Assembly (NCBI GenBank): GCA_017463035.1
Contig: JAFTPY010000308.1
Location: 1 to 7,545, forward strand
DNA length: 7,545 bases
Origin: Lachnospiraceae bacterium
GTDB lineage: Bacteria; Bacillota; Clostridia; Lachnospirales; Lachnospiraceae
Direction of reading: 5' to 3'
Shown here: positions 6,289 to 7,545 of the stretch, piece after piece
Position numbering within the stretch: the stretch's first letter is position 1
Layout: every line of letters starts with the position of its first letter
Notes under the pieces: model-generated
Told to the model about the DNA's origin: nothing
Databases searched by the model: none
What the model saw: the letters and a program-made list of their open reading frames with translations, nothing else
Made by a program: the position numbers and the translations under genes

Positions 6289-6810
6289 ATGTTTCTTTCC
6301 ATGAAACCGACAGATACCATGTCCTATACCGGTAATACTGCCGCTTATCCTTCCCTTTCCCTTCCTTCAACTACCGCTTCTTCCGATACCGTTTCCGTTC
6401 CTGCTTTATCCGCAGATAAAGAAAACGGCCAGAAGCGTACCGGCAAAGCAGAATCCAAAGGAGAATGCCAGACCTGTAAAGAGAGAAAGTATGTCGACGG
6501 CTCCGATGAAGGCAACGTCTCCTTTAAAGCGCCGGGACACATTGCTCCGGAGGCTTCCGCAGGAGTTGTCATGTCCCATGAGAAGGAGCATGTCGCCAAT
6601 GCAAAGCGAGAAGGCAGCAAACCCGGAAACGAACTTTTATCCGCTACAGTATCCTTAAAAACAGCTATTTGTCCGGAATGCGGACGGTCTTATGTTGCGG
6701 GAGGTACCACACGAACTTTGATTAAATACGGAGACTCCGACTACGATAAAAATAAAAAGGCTGCCGATTTGGATGCTTTACTGGGTGCCAATGTAGATGT
6801 AGCCATATAA
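6289..6810 (+). CDS. Putative zinc metalloprotease-like protein with HExxH and two CxxC pairs (SprA-related family)
   Basis: The 173-residue protein has a Ser/Thr/Pro/Ala-rich, probably disordered N-terminus (about 1-55). A compact conserved-looking core follows: CQTC at 60-63, an FKAPGHIAPEA segment at 79-89, HEKEH at 97-101 and CPEC at 128-131, then GGTTRT. HEKEH fits the HExxH zincin signature (H97, E98, H101). The two Cys pairs could form a separate zinc knuckle holding the core together. From memory this arrangement resembles the SprA-related family (PF12118), which has no established function. I see no signal peptide or membrane helix. The ATG at 6289 has AAAGGAGG seven bases upstream. 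It follows the YcgR-like gene by 38 bases and is closed by the hairpin at 6857-6882, so it completes a two-gene operon. Protease activity is a prediction from the motif; a structural zinc site is the alternative. Confidence 0.75.
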   Translation: MFLSMKPTDTMSYTGNTAAYPSLSLPSTTASSDTVSVPALSADKENGQKRTGKAESKGECQTCKERKYVDGSDEGNVSFKAPGHIAPEASAGVVMSHEKEHVANAKREGSKPGNELLSATVSLKTAICPECGRSYVAGGTTRTLIKYGDSDYDKNKKAADLDALLGANVDVAI

Positions 6811-6856
6811 TTACCAACACAGATTTTTATTGTTTTATAATGCCTTAAAACAGAGA

Positions 6857-6889
6857 AAGGTCAGCATCCATCTGCTGACCTTCTTTTAC
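6857..6889. terminator. Bidirectional intrinsic terminator between converging operons
   Basis: A perfect 10-bp stem AAGGTCAGCA / TGCTGACCTT (6857-6866 with 6873-6882) encloses a six-base loop. Rightwards it is followed by CTTTTA, ending the YcgR-like/HExxH operon. Leftwards it is followed by TCTCTGTTTT and lies 25 bases after the pfkA stop, so it can end that transcript too. Confidence 0.85.
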
Positions 6890-6907
6890 GTTCACTGCTT
6901 TTATTGA

Positions 6908-7545
6908 TTACTTTCTGGATAACTTCTGGGACATAATTACCATATCCTCATCCAAATCCTTCTTCATTGCAAGTGCTTCCTCGATATCGTAATCAATCAA
7001 ACCACCGTTATTATAAGCAACCACACGGTTGTTCTTGCCCTCGCAAAGAAGCTCTACCGCCTTCGCACCCATCATGGATGCACAAACGCGATCTCTACAG
7101 GTCGGGCTGCCGCCACGCTGGATATGACCTACAATCGTAGCTCTCGTCTCCATCTCAGTAGCACGCTCGATACGCTTTGCCATTTCGTAAGAATCGCCCA
7201 CGCCCTCTGCATTGATAATGATGTGGTGCTTCTTACCCAGCATCTTCTTTTCTCTGATATTCTCGATAATCTTCTCTTCGAAGTTCTCTTCATAACGCTC
7301 CGGAAGAAGAATATCCTCTGCACCGTTTGCAATACCGCACCACAGTGCGATATAACCCGCATGACGTCCCATTACCTCAATAATACTGCATCGCTCATGA
7401 GAAGTAGAGGTATCACGTACCTTATCGATTGCTTCCATTGCTGTATTAATTGCCGTATCAAAACCAATCGTATAATCCGTACATGCAATATCAAGGTCAA
7501 TAGTTCCCGGAATACAGATAGTATTAATTCCCTGCTTGGAAAGCG
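6908..7545 (-). CDS. pfkA: ATP-dependent 6-phosphofructokinase, C-terminal part (cut by right window edge)
   Basis: This enzyme phosphorylates fructose 6-phosphate to fructose 1,6-bisphosphate, the committed step of glycolysis. The reading frame continues past the internal Met at 7438 to the right edge, giving about 211 of roughly 320 residues; the N-terminal ATP-binding third is off window. Visible motifs are the catalytic segment PGTIDLD (codons 7510-7490), TDYTIGFDTA, the SHER and MGR substrate-binding segments, GKKH of the effector site region, and ETRATIVGHIQRGGSP carrying the Arg and His residues that bind fructose 6-phosphate. Gly before TID, rather than Lys, indicates the ATP-using rather than the pyrophosphate-using type. 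The usual TIDND is TIDLD here, with both aspartates kept. The gene converges on the operon to its left and shares the hairpin at 6857-6882. Confidence 0.96.
   Translation of the reverse strand, partial: LSKQGINTICIPGTIDLDIACTDYTIGFDTAINTAMEAIDKVRDTSTSHERCSIIEVMGRHAGYIALWCGIANGAEDILLPERYEENFEEKIIENIREKKMLGKKHHIIINAEGVGDSYEMAKRIERATEMETRATIVGHIQRGGSPTCRDRVCASMMGAKAVELLCEGKNNRVVAYNNGGLIDYDIEEALAMKKDLDEDMVIMSQKLSRK

Noticed and set aside
6093..6335. 80-codon frame spanning the gap between the YcgR-like gene and the HExxH gene
   Set aside because: It overlaps both real genes in another frame, has no family resemblance, and the AAAGGAGG site in this gap is best spaced for the ATG at 6289.
3914..6889. 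The two terminator hairpins share the core AGGTCAGC, suggesting a dispersed repeat
   Set aside because: Only eight bases are shared, the flanks and loops differ, and both are followed by T-rich tracts as ordinary terminators are. Chance or common terminator composition is enough.
1..7545. Search for CRISPR repeats, insertion-sequence ends, tRNA genes or riboswitches
   Set aside because: No regularly spaced repeats, transposase frame, terminal inverted repeats, cloverleaf or long structured leader was found. All intergenic gaps are short and explained by promoters or terminators.

Overview
The window looks like an ordinary chromosomal segment of a low-to-moderate GC Gram-positive of the class Clostridia, most likely a member of the Lachnospiraceae. 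This is inferred from several things: strong AGGAGG-type ribosome sites before nearly every gene, sigma-A-like promoters, the gene order M16C peptidase then era, and the character of the 6-phosphofructokinase and PilZ proteins. I cannot name a genus from sequence alone. There are eight genes, two of them cut by the window edges, and no sign of mobile elements, CRISPR, tRNA or rRNA.

Left part (1-3533, minus strand): a 980-residue presequence-protease-like M16C zinc metallopeptidase is followed 42 bases downstream by the GTPase gene era, whose C-terminal RNA-binding half lies off the left edge. The two form a probable operon coupling a housekeeping oligopeptidase with a ribosome-assembly GTPase. 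Centre left (3534-3969): a divergent promoter region drives the peptidase leftwards and a 65-residue cold-shock protein rightwards. The cold-shock gene ends in a strong hairpin terminator that probably also serves the converging PilZ gene.

Centre (3970-5426, minus strand): a stand-alone PilZ domain protein with its own good promoter lies downstream of an S66 (LD-carboxypeptidase/MccF-like) serine peptidase. Centre right (5427-6810): a second divergent promoter region separates the S66 peptidase from a rightward two-gene operon. Its first gene encodes a YcgR-like two-domain PilZ protein. Its second encodes a poorly characterised 173-residue protein with an HExxH zinc-protease signature between two CxxC pairs. 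Right end (6908-7545, minus strand): the C-terminal two thirds of ATP-type 6-phosphofructokinase, converging on the operon across a shared bidirectional terminator.

Two c-di-GMP receptor genes within 1.3 kb, one of them co-transcribed with a putative zinc metalloprotease, are the most interesting content. They suggest c-di-GMP control of a surface or motility function, but the sequence does not show what that function is. The remaining genes are recognisable housekeeping families. No intergenic stretch exceeds about 165 bases.
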